From positions 1 through 64,000 of the forward strand of contig JBMFOU010000007.1 in the NCBI GenBank assembly GCA_049969475.1: 64,000 nucleotides of DNA. The letters are read 5' to 3'. Shown one piece after another: positions 25,947 to 34,405 of the stretch; the first letter of the stretch is position 1; each line of letters starts with the position of its first letter. The stretch comes from UBA2030 sp049969475. GTDB lineage: Bacteria > Bacteroidota > Bacteroidia > Bacteroidales > TTA-H9. A program made the position numbers and the translations under genes. Under the pieces are notes generated by a model, which had not been told where the DNA came from, did not search any database, and saw only the letters and a program-made list of their open reading frames with translations.

Positions 25947-27318
25947 TACGCTGAGCTCAGGTTTTGAAGAATTTCTGAAAACACTCACAGTAACCCCCCA
26001 AAAACAACATTTTCTGTTAGCCGTGAGCGGAGGGCCCGACAGCATGGCCATGACGCATCTCTTTTTCAGGGCTGGTCTTCACATTAGCGTGGTTCATTGC
26101 AATTTTGGCTTGCGAGCCGCCGAATCTGACCGTGAAGAAATGTTTGTGAAAGAATGGATGAGTAAAAAGGGCATTCCGGTTTACACGAAGAAATTCAACA
26201 CGCGGAACTACGCAGATGAACGAGGTGTTTCTATCCAGCTGGCAGCCAGAGAATTACGCTATGAATGGTTTGAAGAGCTCAGACAACAAATTGGTGCACA
26301 ATGGATTGCCACGGCCCATCATCTCGACGACAGCCGCGAAACTCTGCTTATCAACCTGCTCAGGGGTACGGGCATCGCTGGATTGGCGGGTATTCCCGCC
26401 CGCACAGGAAACATCGTACGCCCCTTGCTTTTTGCTACCAGACAAGAAATCGAGGAATATCTCCAGTTGCATGAGGTACCCTTTGTAACCGACTCCTCAA
26501 ACCTACACACCGACTACCTTCGCAACCAGTTGCGCCTCGAGATAATTCCTGCCCTACGCAAGGTCTGGCCGGGTTGGGATGCCTCGTTTGCCGATACTTT
26601 GTCCCGCCTTTCTTTTGCCGCGGGGGTCTTCAGAAAAAAAATGCAGGAAGAAGAGCAGCAACGCTTCGTGAAATCAGGCGATGCCTGGCACATAAACATC
26701 AGCGACCTTACGCCTGGCGAAGAAACGGCGCAGTTGCTCTATGAGCTTTTAAAAAATTATGGTTTTAACTTAGACCAGACTCGGGAAATCGCCAAAGCGC
26801 TCTCCAGGACGCCCGGCCGCCTGTTTCTTTCGAATACCCACCGAATTACCATAGAAAGAGGCTTTCTGGAACTAAGCCCCCTACGGCAGACAGAGACAGA
26901 CCATTTCGCTGAAGTATTTCCCGAAACACAACAGATTCATGCCAAGAGTTTTACGCTTTCTTTTTCAAAAATAGAAATTAAAGACTTTCGGGGATTCACA
27001 CCCGGCAATTCTTCCGCCTGGTTCGATTATCATAAACTCAGTTTTCCCCTGATTGTACGGCCCTGGCATCAGGGCGACCGCATACAGCCCCTTGGCATGA
27101 AAGGCTGGCAGAAAATAAGCGACTTGTTTGTTCAGGCTAAACTTTCCAGGACTCAAAAAGAAAGCCTTCCTCTGCTTTGCTGTGGCGATGAAGTCATTTG
27201 GGTGCCCGGCCTCCGTTCATCGGAAAAATATAAGGTGGATAGCCATACCCGCCTCATATTCCGGGTGGATATTATGCCTACAGAAAAAACTACTTCAGCC
27301 GCTCCGGATGATCGGTAA
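25939..27318 (+). CDS. tilS: tRNA(Ile)-lysidine synthase
   Basis: A 459-residue ATP-dependent ligase that converts C34 of tRNA-Ile(CAU) to lysidine so that AUA is read as isoleucine. The N-terminal PP-loop domain has LLAVSGGPDSMAMTHLF, CNFGLRAAESDREEMF, ATAHHLDDSRETLL and LRGTGIAGLAGI. The C-terminal region (about 375-445, RPWHQGDRIQPLGMKGWQKI) is the TilS C-terminal domain. Start is ambiguous: ATG 25939 (MADTLSS) or 25912; the former is chosen because it overlaps PAP2 by only 8 bp. Convergent with ruvC, overlapping by 29 bp. Confidence 0.95.
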   Translation: MADTLSSGFEEFLKTLTVTPQKQHFLLAVSGGPDSMAMTHLFFRAGLHISVVHCNFGLRAAESDREEMFVKEWMSKKGIPVYTKKFNTRNYADERGVSIQLAARELRYEWFEELRQQIGAQWIATAHHLDDSRETLLINLLRGTGIAGLAGIPARTGNIVRPLLFATRQEIEEYLQLHEVPFVTDSSNLHTDYLRNQLRLEIIPALRKVWPGWDASFADTLSRLSFAAGVFRKKMQEEEQQRFVKSGDAWHINISDLTPGEETAQLLYELLKNYGFNLDQTREIAKALSRTPGRLFLSNTHRITIERGFLELSPLRQTETDHFAEVFPETQQIHAKSFTLSFSKIEIKDFRGFTPGNSSAWFDYHKLSFPLIVRPWHQGDRIQPLGMKGWQKISDLFVQAKLSRTQKESLPLLCCGDEVIWVPGLRSSEKYKVDSHTRLIFRVDIMPTEKTTSAAPDDR

Positions 27319-27847
27319 GAAAAGCTTTCCAGCTGTTGTAGGTCTTTTCAGTCTGCAGGGGTGAATTTTGAAAGAAATGGCAGACAGCCACAGCGAGCCC
27401 GTCGGTGGCATCAAGTGTTTCTGGGATCTCGGGAATAGCCATGAAACGCGAAAGCATAGCTGCTACCTGTTCCTTGCTGGCATTGCCATTTCCTGTAATG
27501 GCTTGTTTGATTTTTCGGGGCGAATATTCAAAAATGGGCACCGACCTGAACATTGCAGCTGCCATGGCAACGCCCTGGGCCCGGCCCAATTTCAGCATAC
27601 TTTGAACGTTTTTCCCGTAAAAAGGCGCTTCGATTGAGACTTCCTGAGGTTTGAACTCATCGATGAGGTTCAGGGTACGTTCGAATATTCTCTTTAATTT
27701 TAACGCCTGGCCCGAAAATCCCGAAAGCTTTAACACCCCCAGGGTAATAAGTTCAGGGTTGGCCGACCGGCACCGGATAATCCCGTAACCCATCACCGTG
27801 GTTCCTGGATCGATGCCCAGAATGATTTTCTCCTCGCTCGTCTGCAT
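27290..27847 (-). CDS. ruvC: Holliday junction resolvase RuvC
   Basis: A 185-residue RNase H-fold endonuclease that cuts Holliday junctions made by RuvAB. Catalytic acidic residues are in place: GIDPGTTVMGYGI (Asp), SIEAPFYGKNVQS (Glu) and DATDGLAVAVCHF (two Asp). The frame extends to a TTG at 27868, but ATG 27847 (MQTSEEKIILGIDPG) is the better start because the predicted -7 element lies at 27866-27873. The C-terminal end overlaps tilS by 29 bp on the opposite strand; the start is only 14 bp from the divergent flippase-like gene. Confidence 0.95.
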   Translation of the reverse strand: MQTSEEKIILGIDPGTTVMGYGIIRCRSANPELITLGVLKLSGFSGQALKLKRIFERTLNLIDEFKPQEVSIEAPFYGKNVQSMLKLGRAQGVAMAAAMFRSVPIFEYSPRKIKQAITGNGNASKEQVAAMLSRFMAIPEIPETLDATDGLAVAVCHFFQNSPLQTEKTYNSWKAFLTDHPERLK

Positions 27848-27861
27848 TATCTCATTTTGGC

Positions 27862-28887
27862 ATGGCAAAAGTAACCAAAAGCTCCCTCAATCTGCTATTT
27901 CGCCTGACCATTCTTCTGGGTGCCTATGGTTATATTGCCTATAAAATCTGGAATACCCCGGCCGGACCCCTCTCCCCTCAATCTCTCCAGATTTTTTTTG
28001 ACCAGGGTCATTACTGGATTCTTTCCGTAGCTGTGTTTTTACTGATGTTCCTCAATTGGGGCCTTGAAACCCTGAAATGGCAGCGACTGATTAGTAAAAT
28101 CGAGAAAGTACACTTTCTGAAGGCTTACATGGCCATTTTTACCGGTGTTACTGCCAGTGTTTTTACGCCCAATCGCGTCGGGGAATACATTGGTCGGGTA
28201 TTTATTCTTGAAAACCGGCAGCCTGCCCAAGGTATTCTTATCACGCTGCTGGGAAGCTTTTCACAGATTCTGGTTTACCTGGCCGGTGGCGCTGTGGCCG
28301 GACTGGTCATTTTCTACCGCTATATTCTTCCCTGGCGACCTCAGCTATCCTTCCTTTCCTGGATTCTTACGCCTGCCGTGTTCCTTGTATTCATCGGAAG
28401 CATTCTCATTTTTGCTAATCTACCTTATTTTATTCGATTGGCCCGAAGGCTTCTGCCCCGACGCTGGCACAAAATCCGCTCGTGGGTGAGTGTCCTGGGC
28501 ATGTATACCAGAACCGAAATGCTTAAGATAATGGCCATCAGTTTTCTGCGTTACCTGGTCTTTATCTTTCAATACATGTTGCTGCTTGTTATGTTTGGCA
28601 TAAGTCTCAATTTCAGCACTTTGCTTACCGGCATACCATTCATCATTTTACTGCTGGTGGTAATTCCCTCCGTAGCGTTGTCGGAACTGGGTGTTCGCAA
28701 TTCGGTAGCACTTTTCGTATTTGAATTGATGCTCCCTCCAGGCCTTAAAAACGATCCCCTGGTAAACCTTTCTATTATAGCCGCTGCTACCAGTCTGTGG
28801 CTCATCAACGTGGCTCTGCCTGCCATCATCGGAAGCTTTTTCGTTTTCAAACTGAAATTTTTCCCCTCTAACGGTAAAAAGGCATGA
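27862..28887 (+). CDS. Flippase-like integral membrane protein (LPG synthase TM / YbhN family)
   Basis: A 341-residue polytopic membrane protein with about eight helices. The segments LKAYMAIFTGVTASVFTPNR plus VGEYIGRVF and later PSVALSELGVRNSVALFVFE fit the membrane domain found in lysyl-phosphatidylglycerol synthases and the YbhN/UPF0104 family, several members of which move lipids or lipid-linked sugars. No aminoacyl-transfer domain is attached. It overlaps the next gene, a membrane glycosyltransferase, by 4 bp (ATGA), so a joint role in building an envelope glycolipid or polysaccharide is plausible but inferred. Confidence 0.75.
   Translation: MAKVTKSSLNLLFRLTILLGAYGYIAYKIWNTPAGPLSPQSLQIFFDQGHYWILSVAVFLLMFLNWGLETLKWQRLISKIEKVHFLKAYMAIFTGVTASVFTPNRVGEYIGRVFILENRQPAQGILITLLGSFSQILVYLAGGAVAGLVIFYRYILPWRPQLSFLSWILTPAVFLVFIGSILIFANLPYFIRLARRLLPRRWHKIRSWVSVLGMYTRTEMLKIMAISFLRYLVFIFQYMLLLVMFGISLNFSTLLTGIPFIILLLVVIPSVALSELGVRNSVALFVFELMLPPGLKNDPLVNLSIIAAATSLWLINVALPAIIGSFFVFKLKFFPSNGKKA
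27866..27873 (-). promoter_or_regulatory. -7 element (TACTTTTG) of ruvC
   Basis: Minus-strand TAnnTTTG lying inside the first codons of the divergent membrane protein gene, 18 bp before the ruvC ATG. Confidence 0.4.
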
Positions 28888-29993
28888 ACATCATCCTTCC
28901 GATCGTTTTGGCGCTGATGTTTCCTTATCTACTGGCTATTATGCTGATATTCAGGGGATGGAAGAGGCTAAAACCCATACAAAGTTTCACCTTTAGGCCT
29001 AAGGTAAGCATTGTGGTGGCCGCACGCAACGAAGAAAAAAATTTGCGCCAACTATTGAAAGACCTTCAGGCGCAAGACTATCCCAGTGAATTGCTGGAGA
29101 TCATTGTAGCCGACGATCATTCGGAAGATGCAACCGCCCTGGTGGCAAAAAACCTCCCGGGGGTAAAGCTCGTAAGCCCTAGGGAGGTTCAGCAAGGATT
29201 TGTTGGGAAAAAACAGGCACTCAGGGCAGCGGCCAGCCTCGCTTCGGGTGAGATACTACTATTTACCGATGCCGATTGCAGGGTTAAACCAGGTTGGGTC
29301 AAGGCCATGGTAAGTGCCTTTGAAAACCTGGATTTACAAATGGTGGCCGGCCCCGTTCATATGCTGGGAAAAGGCCTGAGGGGCTCCTTTTTTGAGCTGG
29401 AATTTCTTTCGCTTTCTATTAGTACAGCAGGAAGTATAGGGGCAGGTTTCCCCTTGATGTGCAACGGAGCCAATTTAGCCTTCCGCAGAACGACCTGGCA
29501 TTATTTGGTACAGCACATGCCGGGCCAGGCCCTGGCCTCTGGCGACGATGTATTTATGATGATGACGCTGATAAAAGAAAAAGGAATTTCGGCCCTTACC
29601 TGGTGCATGGCACAGGAAGCCATTGTACACACCGCTGCCCCCACGGGTTTACGTGAGTTTTTCGCACAAAGAATCCGTTGGGCCAGCAAAACTGGCCATT
29701 ATTCCTATTTGCCCTCAAAAATCGTAGCCTGGGTAGTACTTTTCACCAATCTTATATTCTTCCTCTCCATGGGATTGCTACCTTTCGGATTTTTTCAGCC
29801 CTTCCTGTGGATTTTCCTTTCCAAATCTATCCTTGATTTCATGCTCCTGTGGGACGCAGCAAGGTTTTTCCATCGTCGAAGCCTGCTCGTTGTGTTCCTT
29901 CCTGCCCAGGTACTTTATCCTATCTACATAGCGGCACTTGCAATAGGAGCTTTAATTACCAAACCCACCTGGAAAGGCAGACCCATCCGTTAG
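28884..29993 (+). CDS. Family 2 membrane glycosyltransferase
   Basis: A 369-residue GT-A glycosyltransferase with one N-terminal and about three C-terminal membrane helices. Visible motifs: VSIVVAARNEEKNL (nucleotide-sugar site), VADDHSEDA, FTDADCRVKPGW (DxD-type metal site), SGDDVFMMM (acceptor-side acid) and QRIRWASKTGHY (Q/RxxRW), the set typical of processive or membrane GT2 enzymes. Donor and acceptor are unknown. Translationally coupled to the flippase-like gene. The C-terminus TWKGRPIR is a common GT2 ending. Confidence 0.88.
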   Translation: MNIILPIVLALMFPYLLAIMLIFRGWKRLKPIQSFTFRPKVSIVVAARNEEKNLRQLLKDLQAQDYPSELLEIIVADDHSEDATALVAKNLPGVKLVSPREVQQGFVGKKQALRAAASLASGEILLFTDADCRVKPGWVKAMVSAFENLDLQMVAGPVHMLGKGLRGSFFELEFLSLSISTAGSIGAGFPLMCNGANLAFRRTTWHYLVQHMPGQALASGDDVFMMMTLIKEKGISALTWCMAQEAIVHTAAPTGLREFFAQRIRWASKTGHYSYLPSKIVAWVVLFTNLIFFLSMGLLPFGFFQPFLWIFLSKSILDFMLLWDAARFFHRRSLLVVFLPAQVLYPIYIAALAIGALITKPTWKGRPIR

Positions 29994-30005
29994 TACCATA
30001 ATACC

Positions 30006-30013
30006 TAATTTTG
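30006..30013 (+). promoter_or_regulatory. -7 element (TAATTTTG) of the tsaB operon
   Basis: Exact TAnnTTTG, 17 bp before the tsaB ATG. Confidence 0.55.
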
Positions 30014-30030
30014 CAGTTCAAATAATACAC

Positions 30031-30732
30031 ATGAATCACATTCTTTGCCTTGAAACTTCCACCGATGTTTGTTCGGTGGCATTGTTCAGCGAAGGGATGC
30101 TAAAGGGTTTTCGTGAGACCCTTGAAAAGAATGCCCATTCTGCCCGCCTTACGGTAATGATAGAGGAACTTATGCAGGAATCCGGGCTTTCTTTTAATGC
30201 TCTGGGTGCAGTGGCCGTAAGCATGGGCCCGGGTTCCTACACCGGATTACGCATTGGGGCCGGGGTAGCCAAAGGGCTTTGCTACGCCATGCAGATTCCG
30301 CTTTTGGCCGTAAGTACTCTCGAAAGCATAGCCCTGGAGGTAGCTCAACGCATACGCAGTACTCATCCTGAAAATACTACACTTATCGTTCCCATGATTG
30401 ATGCCCGAAGGATGGAGGTGTATCGTGCTGTTTATGATTTTCAGGGAAACCTGGTAAAGGACGTGGAGGCCGAAATTATCACAGAGAAATCTTTTGATGG
30501 TATAAAAGGACCCATTATTTTGGCCGGTAACGGAGCCTCGAAGCTCAGGGCTTTATTTTCTGAAAGACCACACATTATTTTCTTGGACGAAGTGCAAGCT
30601 TCAGCCCGATGGATGGGCAGAGTGGCCCAGCATAAATGGAACTCAGGAGAAATTGAAAGCACTGCTTACTTTGAACCTTTCTACCTGAAAGATTTTATTG
30701 CTGGTATTCCCAAAGTTAAAGGATTGAAATGA
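30031..30732 (+). CDS. tsaB: tRNA threonylcarbamoyladenosine biosynthesis protein TsaB
   Basis: A 233-residue ASKHA-fold protein, the non-catalytic partner of TsaD in forming t6A37 of ANN-decoding tRNAs. Recognised by ILCLETSTDVCSVALFSEG at the N-terminus, HSARLTVMIEELM, and the strongly conserved VSMGPGSYTGLRIGAGVAKG followed by PLLAVSTLESIA. Length is as usual. It starts an operon with purN (4-bp overlap) and then the radical SAM and DUF6873-like genes. Confidence 0.95.
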   Translation: MNHILCLETSTDVCSVALFSEGMLKGFRETLEKNAHSARLTVMIEELMQESGLSFNALGAVAVSMGPGSYTGLRIGAGVAKGLCYAMQIPLLAVSTLESIALEVAQRIRSTHPENTTLIVPMIDARRMEVYRAVYDFQGNLVKDVEAEIITEKSFDGIKGPIILAGNGASKLRALFSERPHIIFLDEVQASARWMGRVAQHKWNSGEIESTAYFEPFYLKDFIAGIPKVKGLK

Positions 30733-31313
30733 AAACCACCCACCTGGCTATTTTTGCTTCAGGAAGCGGCACCAACGCCGAAGCCATTATTCGTTACTTT
30801 AGTGGGCATCCTTCCATACACGTGGCCGGTGTACTTTGCAATAAAGCCGGTGCAGGAGTCATAGAAAGAGCAAGGCGACTATCAACCCCCTGTCGGGTTT
30901 TTTCACGGAACGATTTTACTGAAAATGGATGGGTTGATCAATGGCTTCGCGAGCATCGGGTAGATTATATCATTCTGGCTGGATTCCTGTGGTTGGTTCC
31001 ACCATTTCTGGTAAAAGCGTATCCCCGGAGAATCATTAATATTCACCCGGCCTTACTGCCTGCCTACGGAGGAAAAGGAATGTACGGCGATCGTGTGCAC
31101 CAGGCTGTAATAGCTGCGGGGGAAAAAGAAAGCGGCATCACCATTCACCGGGTGGATGAAATTTACGACCATGGGGAAATTCTTTTCCAGGCCTCTTGTC
31201 CTGTCTATCCCGACGATTCCCCGCAATCGCTGGCCCAGCGCATCCATACACTGGAGCATCAATTCTATCCGCTTATCATTGAAAGAGTGATCAGAGAGAA
31301 TGCCCGGGACTGA
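30729..31313 (+). CDS. purN: Phosphoribosylglycinamide formyltransferase
   Basis: A 194-residue GAR transformylase that transfers the formyl group of 10-formyl-tetrahydrofolate to GAR in purine synthesis. It shows IFASGSGTNAEAII (phosphoribosyl site), INIHPALLPAYGGKGMYG with the catalytic His, and HRVDEIYDHGEILFQ with the catalytic Asp. Overlaps tsaB by 4 bp and the next gene by 14 bp, so it is inside a tight operon. Confidence 0.96.
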   Translation: MKTTHLAIFASGSGTNAEAIIRYFSGHPSIHVAGVLCNKAGAGVIERARRLSTPCRVFSRNDFTENGWVDQWLREHRVDYIILAGFLWLVPPFLVKAYPRRIINIHPALLPAYGGKGMYGDRVHQAVIAAGEKESGITIHRVDEIYDHGEILFQASCPVYPDDSPQSLAQRIHTLEHQFYPLIIERVIRENARD

Positions 31314-32316
31314 GAAACATTTCAATATTGCGATTTTTATACCCGAGGAAGGATGCCGGTTTCAGTGCGTGTTTTGCAACCAGCGAAATATCTCAGGGCG
31401 CCAGTCCATACCCTCCCGACAAGAAGTGATTGAGATTATCGATAAGCATCTGGAAACCCAACCAGTAGATTCGGTAAAAGAGATCGCTTTCTTCGGGGGA
31501 AATTTTACCGGTTTGCCTCGTGATCGACAAGAAGAACTTCTTGCTATAGCTACCGAATATTTTCAAAAGGGGCTCATCCATGCCATACGTTTCTCCACAC
31601 GCCCGGATTTTATAGACGAGGACACCCTGACTTTTCTTAAGAAATTTCCTGTAAAAACCATCGAGCTGGGCGTACAGTCGTTTTCCGATCATGTGCTTCG
31701 AAAATCAGGCAGGGGGCACACGGCCAGTCAAAATCGGGAGGCAGCTCTGAAGGTGAAAGCTGCAGGATTTGAGTTGGTTTTACAAATGATGACCGGCTTG
31801 CCCGGGGCCTCGGTGGAAGACGACCTTAATACCGCCCAAACCATTATTAGCCTGGGAGCAAAGGGAACCCGCATATATCCCTGCCTGGTCATCCAGGGGA
31901 CGGCACTTGAAAAAATGTATCATGAGAGGAAATATAGGCCGCAAGAGCTGGAAGAAGCCGTTCGTTTGAGTGCTCAGCTAATACAACTTTTTGAACAAGC
32001 AAACGTAAAAGTTCTGCGAGTAGGGCTCCATCCCTCCGAGCAACTGCTAAACGGCACATCCCTTGTGGCCGGGCCTTTCCATCCGGCTTTCCGTCAAATG
32101 GCCGAAACCCTCATCTGGAATGACCGGCTTAAACAAATTCCTATAAAGGGGAATAAAACAAAACACCTGACCGTGAGGGTGGCTCCAAAAGCTTTAATTG
32201 AAGCCATTGGATTTAAAAAACAGAATAAAAACTGGCTTATACCGTATTTCCATTCCGTTCGTTTCGAGCCCGACCCAACCCTGAAAAACCGTGAGTTTAC
32301 CTATTGTATTGATTGA
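31300..32316 (+). CDS. Radical SAM protein, Elp3-like without acetyltransferase domain
   Basis: A 338-residue radical SAM enzyme. The N-terminus has EEGCRFQCVFCNQRNISG with the CxxxCxxC cluster site; then FFGGNFTGLPRDRQEELL, TIELGVQSFSDHVLRKSGRG and LQMMTGLPGASVEDDLNTA, features of the Elp3/HemN-like elongator group (COG1243-type). The C-terminal part contains LRVGLHPSEQLLNG but no GNAT acetyltransferase domain, so it is not a full Elp3. Substrate unknown. Overlaps purN by 14 bp and the following gene by 26 bp, and probably works with the latter. Confidence 0.8.
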   Translation: MPGTEKHFNIAIFIPEEGCRFQCVFCNQRNISGRQSIPSRQEVIEIIDKHLETQPVDSVKEIAFFGGNFTGLPRDRQEELLAIATEYFQKGLIHAIRFSTRPDFIDEDTLTFLKKFPVKTIELGVQSFSDHVLRKSGRGHTASQNREAALKVKAAGFELVLQMMTGLPGASVEDDLNTAQTIISLGAKGTRIYPCLVIQGTALEKMYHERKYRPQELEEAVRLSAQLIQLFEQANVKVLRVGLHPSEQLLNGTSLVAGPFHPAFRQMAETLIWNDRLKQIPIKGNKTKHLTVRVAPKALIEAIGFKKQNKNWLIPYFHSVRFEPDPTLKNREFTYCID

Positions 32317-32995
32317 TGGACGACTACCCCGGCCCATCATCCGGGAACTTGAAAAAATAGCTGAACCCTTACTAATACCTGAGCAACCGGGGGTTTACGA
32401 GGCCATAGCAGCCCATCCCGACATTTTTTTTTGCCCCATAAATACAGGGCTGGTACATGCTCCCCTGCTCGACCTGCCCTTACTTGAATCTTTACAAAGA
32501 AGAGGAATACAACTCGTGGCCGGAAGTAAAACGCCCGGTGCCTCCTACCCTGCCTCCGTTCCCTACAATGCCGTCGTTACCCCTGATTTTCTCATCCATT
32601 ACCTTCCGGCTACAGATCCCACCATTCTTCACCATTCAAGCCAACGTCGCCAGATTCTTGTTAAACAAGGTTACACCCGTTGCAGCCTCCTGCCTTTGCC
32701 TGGAAACAATTTCATTACCTCTGACAGGGGTATTGAAAAGAAGCTCATAGAAGCAGGGCTCGAGGTTTTTTATTATCCCCCCGACGATATCATGCTTCCC
32801 GGACTTCGCCATGGCTTTATAGGGGGCTGCGCCGGAGTGCTATCTGAAAAGGTGGTTTTCACCGGTCGCCCTACCGATGAGGAACTTCGCAGTGACATGG
32901 AAAAGTTTATAAATAAGGCGGGTATGCAGGTCGTCTACCTTTCCGAAGGTAATCTGTTAGACGCAGGGTCTTTATTATTTATTGAAAAAGGTTAA
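32291..32995 (+). CDS. DUF6873-like (guanidine-modifying-enzyme fold) protein
   Basis: A 234-residue cytoplasmic protein of unknown function. Features: IDGRLPRPIIRELEKIAEPL, HPDIFFCPIN, a central block KQGYTRCSLLPLPGNNFITSD split at the usual CSLL and ITSDRGI elements, and GLRHGFIGGCAGVLSE with the end YLSEGNLLDAGSLLFIE. The pattern resembles proteins I remember as DUF6873 'GME fold'; the number should be checked. Conserved His, Cys and Asp (HPD, RHGFIGGC, SEGNLLDAG) could form an active site. The 26-bp overlap with the radical SAM gene suggests a functional pair. Confidence 0.6.
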   Translation: MSLPIVLIDGRLPRPIIRELEKIAEPLLIPEQPGVYEAIAAHPDIFFCPINTGLVHAPLLDLPLLESLQRRGIQLVAGSKTPGASYPASVPYNAVVTPDFLIHYLPATDPTILHHSSQRRQILVKQGYTRCSLLPLPGNNFITSDRGIEKKLIEAGLEVFYYPPDDIMLPGLRHGFIGGCAGVLSEKVVFTGRPTDEELRSDMEKFINKAGMQVVYLSEGNLLDAGSLLFIEKG

Positions 32996-33113
32996 AAACA
33001 GAAGCTTTTTCAAAGACTAGCTACCTACCCCGGAAAGGATACAAGCAAAACATCTTAAAACATTCTTTTTGAGTGGGTTGAATACCCGACTCCTGTTTCT
33101 AAGACATAATCAT

Positions 33114-33121
33114 TATCTTTG
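33114..33121 (+). promoter_or_regulatory. -7 element (TATCTTTG) of the sirtuin gene
   Basis: Exact TAnnTTTG, 19 bp before the ATG at 33141. Confidence 0.6.
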
Positions 33122-33140
33122 GTAAAGAGAAAATTCATTC

Positions 33141-33845
33141 ATGATGAATCGAAAAACCATCGTAGTTCTGACTGGGGCGGGTATTAGTGCTGAAAGTGGA
33201 ATCAGCACCTTCAGGGATAACAACGGACTATGGCGCAACTACCGGTTCGAGGAGGTAGCCAGTCCAGAGGCCTGGCAGCGCGACCCTGGGCTGGTGTTGG
33301 AATTTTACAACATGCGCCGCAAAAAGGTTTTTGAGGCCGAACCCAACGAAGGACACAAGGCACTGGTAAGACTGGAAAAAGCATATAACGTACAGATTAT
33401 CACCCAGAATGTAGATGATCTTCACGAGCGGGCAGGTTCCACCCAGGTACTACACCTGCATGGAGAAATCAAAAAAGCACGTTCTACAGTCGATCCATCA
33501 TTGATTTATGAACTTAAACACTGGGAGTTAAAGTTGGGTGACCGTTGTGAGAAAGGGTCGCAACTACGGCCCCACGTAGTTTGGTTTGGGGAACCCGTAC
33601 CCGAATTCTCCAGAGCAGTTAATCTGGCCCGCAAAGCCGATATTTTTATCGTGGTGGGCACTTCCCTCAATGTTTACCCTGCGGCCAGCCTTATTCATTA
33701 CGTTCCTACGCAGGCACCCAAGTACTATATAGACCCGTCTCCTCAGTACGCTGGAAACTTTTATGCAATGGAAGTGGTATCTGAAACGGCTGGCAAAGGA
33801 CTTTCCCCGCTGGTTGACAAGCTTCTGGCTGAGGCGGAGGGTTGA
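33141..33845 (+). CDS. NAD-dependent protein deacylase (sirtuin)
   Basis: A 234-residue Sir2-family enzyme that removes acyl groups from lysines using NAD+. NAD-binding motifs GAGISAESGISTFRD, TQNVDDLHERAGS and the catalytic His in LHLHGEI are intact, as are VVWFGEPVP and VVGTSLNVYPAA. The Ala/Tyr/Arg signature LEFYNMRRKK resembles class III (desuccinylase-like) members. The zinc module is unusual: between HGEI and LRPHVVWFGE only one cysteine remains (GDRCEKGSQ) instead of four, so structural zinc is probably not bound. Similar zinc-less sirtuins occur in Bacteroidota, to my recollection. Monocistronic. Confidence 0.9.
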   Translation: MMNRKTIVVLTGAGISAESGISTFRDNNGLWRNYRFEEVASPEAWQRDPGLVLEFYNMRRKKVFEAEPNEGHKALVRLEKAYNVQIITQNVDDLHERAGSTQVLHLHGEIKKARSTVDPSLIYELKHWELKLGDRCEKGSQLRPHVVWFGEPVPEFSRAVNLARKADIFIVVGTSLNVYPAASLIHYVPTQAPKYYIDPSPQYAGNFYAMEVVSETAGKGLSPLVDKLLAEAEG

Positions 33846-33874
33846 TATATAGCTGTCGGGCCGGGCGATATTCA

Positions 33875-33882
33875 TAACTTTG
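33875..33882 (+). promoter_or_regulatory. -7 element (TAACTTTG) of the recX-prfB operon
   Basis: Exact TAnnTTTG, 20 bp before the recX start codon. Confidence 0.55.
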
Positions 33883-33902
33883 CGCCCTTAAAATTTAGCA
33901 TT

Positions 33903-34403
33903 GTGTTGCAGAAACCCATCGCAGAGCCCACAGTGATATTGGAAAAAGTACGCCAGTGGTGTGCCTCCTCCGAGCGATGCACCCGTGAAGTAGAGCGCAA
34001 GCTCTTGCAATGGGGTTACCCTGCAACAAAAACCAAAGACGCCATTGACCAGTTGAAAAAAGAAGGGTTTGTGGACGATGAAAGATATGCCAGGGCCTTT
34101 GCCCGGGGCAAGTTTCACAACCTGAAATGGGGAAAGCTGAAAATTGTAGCCGAACTCAAGGCCCGGGGCTTGACCACCACAATCATACAAGCAGCCCTGG
34201 AAGAAATTCCTGAGGAGGAGTATCGGGCCCTGGTAGAAAAAGAGTTGTACAAAAAGAAGGCTTCACTAAAAACTTCCGACAACTGGTCGCAGAGAGCGGC
34301 TCTTTTACGCTTTGCTGCCTCACGCGGCTACGAATCCACCCTGGTCAACCGGATCCTGGGTGCCTCCAACGATGAAGAATTTAATAACCTGATCGAAGAA
34401 TAA
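33903..34403 (+). CDS. recX: Regulatory protein RecX
   Basis: A 166-residue three-helix-repeat protein that modulates RecA filaments. Family patterns: ALxYCAxxERCTREVERKLLQWG-like start (here WCASSERCTREVERKLLQWG), INQLKKEGFVDDERYARAF-like block (DQLKKEGFVDDERYARAFAR) and KWGKLKIVAELKARGL; the last repeat ends FAASRGYESTLVNRIL. No ATG suits; translation appears to begin at GTG 33903 or TTG 33906. It lies 2 bp before prfB, so the two are co-transcribed. Confidence 0.9.
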   Translation: MLQKPIAEPTVILEKVRQWCASSERCTREVERKLLQWGYPATKTKDAIDQLKKEGFVDDERYARAFARGKFHNLKWGKLKIVAELKARGLTTTIIQAALEEIPEEEYRALVEKELYKKKASLKTSDNWSQRAALLRFAASRGYESTLVNRILGASNDEEFNNLIEE

Positions 34404-34405
34404 AT

